56,992 bases of DNA from NCBI GenBank assembly GCA_947085425.1, contig CAMTWK010000020.1, forward strand, positions 1 to 56,992, given 5' to 3'. A program made the translations under genes and the position numbers. Positions 54,692 through 56,992 of the stretch are shown piece by piece. This DNA comes from UKL13-2 sp947085425. GTDB lineage: Bacteria > Pseudomonadota > Gammaproteobacteria > Burkholderiales > Usitatibacteraceae. The notes below the pieces were generated by a model. That model searched no databases. It was not told where the DNA came from and was given only the letters and a program-made list of their open reading frames with translations. Positions within the stretch are counted from its first letter, which is position 1; every line of letters starts with the position of its first letter.

Positions 54692-55043
54692 ATTTTTGAT
54701 CCGTTTGCGAATTTTGCCCCGCCCCACCCGGTGAATTCTGACGGAAGTGCGTGCTAAACTCATTTGCCTACGATGCAATTGGAATCAAGCCGGGTGCGCT
54801 TCCAGCCGATAATTCCAGTCATTATTTTTGTTTGCTGTATGGCATTCTCAGCTGGACCCGGCAAGTTTGAACGGTTGATAAACCGCCAATATCCGGGCCA
54901 TTTCGTTGCTTGATGGCGGCAGCATGATTGATATTGTCGGGTTTAATGCCATACACACCCCGCCAGTCGGCCGATCACCACCCCGCCCCTGACGCTACAA
55001 TTCAAATATAAAAATTGCCGGTTCCGAAACCACCTCTCCCGAC
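54692..55043. other. Intergenic region before the receiver-kinase gene
   Basis: Divergent region, 352 bases, with promoters expected for both neighbours. A 46-residue plus frame (54773-54913, with one hydrophobic stretch PIIPVIIFVCCMAFSAG) is open but lacks a ribosome site and any known family. No operator recognised. Confidence 0.4.
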
Positions 55044-56198
55044 ATGAACCCACGCGACCCGACGACCGATATTCAACGAATTCTGGTTGTTGAAGACTCC
55101 GAATTGGACTACGAAATCCTGATTGCGACGTTGACGCGGACGGGCAGAACGATATCCAGCAAGCGCGTTGAAACCGCCGATGAAATGGCCAATGCGCTTA
55201 AAGACGAATCATGGGATGCGGTGATTTCGGATCACAATTTGCCACAATTCAGTTCACAGGGCGCGCTGGCCACGCTCAAGGCGTCCGGGCTGGATTTGCC
55301 ATTTATCATCGTTTCAGGCGACATCGGCGAAGACGTCGCGGTTGAAGCCATGCGCAATGGCGCCGATGATTATTTGATCAAGGGTCGAACCAAGCGACTG
55401 GCGGAGGCGCTGACCCACGCCATCGATGCGGCCCATATTCGGCAAGAACGCCGTCATGCCAAACAACAGCTTGCCGCCACCACCGAACAGTTGCGGCGGC
55501 TCGCGTTTCATTTGGAAACCGTCAAAGAAACGGAACGCGCATCGCTGGCACGAGATTTACACGACAATGTCGCCACCAATTTGACCGCGGCAACCCTGCT
55601 GCTTGCACACTTGCGGCGGCAGCTCACGGCGGCGACCGACACGTCCCCGTCGCCGGACCCTTCGGCAACCCTGATCGAAATCGAGATGATGGTTGCCGGC
55701 GCGGTCAGACATTGCAATGCGCTGACCCAGGAACTGAGACCCAATCTACTTGATAGCGGTCTGATCGCCGCCGTCGAGTGGTTGGTTGCCGATTTCTCAA
55801 AACGAACTTCCATTTCCGCCCGATTTGAAACCAATCGAGATGAAGTGCCGCTCGACGATGCCAGCGCGACCGCTGCATTTCGATTTGTCGAGGAAGCGCT
55901 GGACAATATTCACAAACACGCAAAAGCAACCAAGGCAGAATGTATTATTTTTGCCGGGCAGAATTCCGTCACCATCGAGATAACAGACGACGGCATCGGC
56001 TTTAAAACCGCCGACTTAAACCGTACCGGTCGCTTTGGATTGATCGAGGTGCGCGAACGACTGGCGCAATTGCAGGGTGATCTGGACATCGCCTCAGCGC
56101 CCGACCAGCCGGTGGCCCTTCGTCGTGGTGCGACGGTAATGTTGACCTTGCCGGTAAAAAATGAAAACCCAACCAGTGGGGGTGCACGCCATGACTAG
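55044..56198 (+). CDS. Receiver-domain histidine kinase (HisKA_3/NarX type)
   Basis: 384 residues, with an unusual order: an N-terminal receiver domain (about 10-130, phospho-acceptor Asp63 in ISDHNLP) comes before a HisKA_3 dimer region with the phosphorylated His173 (LARDLHDNVATNL) and a HATPase_c domain (ALDNIHKHAKAT, DDGIGF, GRFGLIEVRERL). No membrane helix or PAS sensor, so it is a soluble kinase that is probably itself controlled by phosphotransfer. The stop overlaps the start of the response regulator gene, its likely partner. Confidence 0.92.
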   Translation: MNPRDPTTDIQRILVVEDSELDYEILIATLTRTGRTISSKRVETADEMANALKDESWDAVISDHNLPQFSSQGALATLKASGLDLPFIIVSGDIGEDVAVEAMRNGADDYLIKGRTKRLAEALTHAIDAAHIRQERRHAKQQLAATTEQLRRLAFHLETVKETERASLARDLHDNVATNLTAATLLLAHLRRQLTAATDTSPSPDPSATLIEIEMMVAGAVRHCNALTQELRPNLLDSGLIAAVEWLVADFSKRTSISARFETNRDEVPLDDASATAAFRFVEEALDNIHKHAKATKAECIIFAGQNSVTIEITDDGIGFKTADLNRTGRFGLIEVRERLAQLQGDLDIASAPDQPVALRRGATVMLTLPVKNENPTSGGARHD

Positions 56199-56823
56199 AA
56201 TTATTCTGGTCGATGATCACTCGCTCATCAGACGCGGACTGCGCCTGACCCTTGAAGAGTGCGCCGATTTCAGGGTGGTCGGGGAAGCCAGCGACTACAC
56301 CGAATTGCGCATGCTGATGAAAACAGTCGAGGCGGATGTCTATCTGGTGGATGTGAACCTGCCGGGCAAAAATGGCATTGAGATTATTAAAATTCTCAAA
56401 GAAGAAAACGCCAGTTTCCGCGCCCTGGTACTTTCCATGTTTTCAGAAGATCAATACGCGGTTCGCGCCCTGAAAGCAGGCGCCTTCGGCTATTTGAACA
56501 AGGCCAGCGCCCCGGAGAAGCTTATTGAAGCGGTCAAACGGGTCGCCGGCAATCGAAAATACATCACGCCGGAAATTGCCGAGGCGCTGGCAAACAGCAT
56601 GGGTGGAAACGACGACGAAATGCCGCACACAAAATTGTCAGATCGTGAATTCCAGACCTTGAAACTAATGGCGTCAGGCAAAAAACTATCAGACATCGCC
56701 GAGGCGTTGGCGTTGTCTCCCAAAACAGTCAGCGTCTATCGGGCGCGATTACTCGAAAAAATGGGCATGCAAAACAACGCAGAGCTTACGCACTACGCTC
56801 TAAAAAATGGCTTGGTGGATTAA
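56191..56823 (+). CDS. NarL/FixJ-type response regulator (LuxR HTH)
   Basis: 210 residues from the ATG at 56191, overlapping the kinase gene by eight bases. Receiver domain with DDHSLIRRG and phospho-acceptor Asp54 (LVDVNLPGKNG), then a C-terminal LuxR-type helix-turn-helix (LSDREFQTLKLMASGKKLSD with PKTVSVYRARLLEKM). A cognate two-component output is expected; its regulon is unknown. The stop codon TAA lies within the flank of a MITE-like element that starts at 56824. Confidence 0.94.
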   Translation: MTRIILVDDHSLIRRGLRLTLEECADFRVVGEASDYTELRMLMKTVEADVYLVDVNLPGKNGIEIIKILKEENASFRALVLSMFSEDQYAVRALKAGAFGYLNKASAPEKLIEAVKRVAGNRKYITPEIAEALANSMGGNDDEMPHTKLSDREFQTLKLMASGKKLSDIAEALALSPKTVSVYRARLLEKMGMQNNAELTHYALKNGLVD

Positions 56824-56992
56824 CCTGCATATTTCACGGGGACGCACTCGTGAGTGGGTGGATGGGCGTGTGATTTTTCGCTCGACTGACCGAGTAATAT
56901 CGAGATATTACGAGGGAAGAGAGCGGAAAAGCGCATGTTCAGAGGCCCGCTATCGAGTGCGCAGGCCATCAACCTTACGAGGTACAGTTTGG
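56824..56992 (+). mobile_element. MITE-like element, second copy (cut by window end)
   Basis: It begins with the same CCTGCATATTTCACGGG end as the 41404 copy, and the next 150 bases match it closely, including the palindrome gtaatat-cgag-atattac (56894-56911). Its left flank TTAA (56820-56823) includes the stop codon of the preceding gene. The right end is beyond the window. Confidence 0.88.

Overview
The window is a stretch of bacterial chromosome, most likely from an uncultured gammaproteobacterium. The evidence for this is a complete gspC-N type II secretion set with a PDZ-type GspC, EttA, a LexA whose promoter carries a CTGT-N8-ACAG box, an algC-type phosphohexomutase, GcvR, and a type I-E-like CRISPR array. 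Genus and species cannot be read from the sequence. Bases 1-72 are not biological: they are an untrimmed Illumina P5 adapter with a 10-nt index, and the next ~100 bases fold back on the array, so the left end is an assembly or library artefact.

Layout. 73-1740: CRISPR array with 26 forward repeats, its leader end lost at the contig edge, and no cas genes in view. 1741-6444: a small Ala/Lys-rich secreted protein, EttA, two hypothetical proteins and an HDOD protein. 6654-11064: a truncated small-membrane-protein gene, then a minus-strand folate block (pabBC fusion, 5-formyl-THF cyclo-ligase, folD) followed by an alpha/beta hydrolase. 11107-13451: a SnoaL-like protein and a peptide-binding protein. 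13454-29116: the type II secretion (T2SS) locus, in which gspC is separated from gspDEFGHIJKLMN by a GcvR-like regulator, a secreted subtilisin-like protease and a DUF4397 lipoprotein. 29117-31613: a YheT-like hydrolase and a phosphomannomutase/phosphoglucomutase.

31713-40992 is a minus-strand surface or secretion region. It holds a ~1,674-residue mosaic exoprotein (beta-propeller, Fn3, beta-helix, choice-of-anchor repeats), an array of 84-bp tandem repeats, and a two-gene unit made of a TPR plus outer-membrane beta-barrel protein (Slam/DUF560-like) and a FecR-domain protein whose C-terminal half is an internal duplication of a predicted beta-barrel module. I regard this pair as the best candidate for a poorly described system: a dedicated outer-membrane exporter with its own FecR-anchored cargo.

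41001-41824 is a repeat-rich intergenic region with a 237-bp MITE-like element (perfect 17-bp inverted repeats, TTAG target duplication), REP-like palindromes and GTTCACC tracts. A second copy of the MITE begins at 56824, directly on the stop codon of the last gene. 41825-48873 carries oxidoreductases, a TerB/DUF697 protein, a hotdog thioesterase and a tightly overlapping GMC oxidoreductase-EamA-MFS operon. 48879-56823 carries a PhoD phosphatase, lexA, tdk, a minus-strand chemotaxis group (CheZ-like candidate, CheY, CheA) and a plus-strand receiver-histidine kinase/LuxR response regulator pair.
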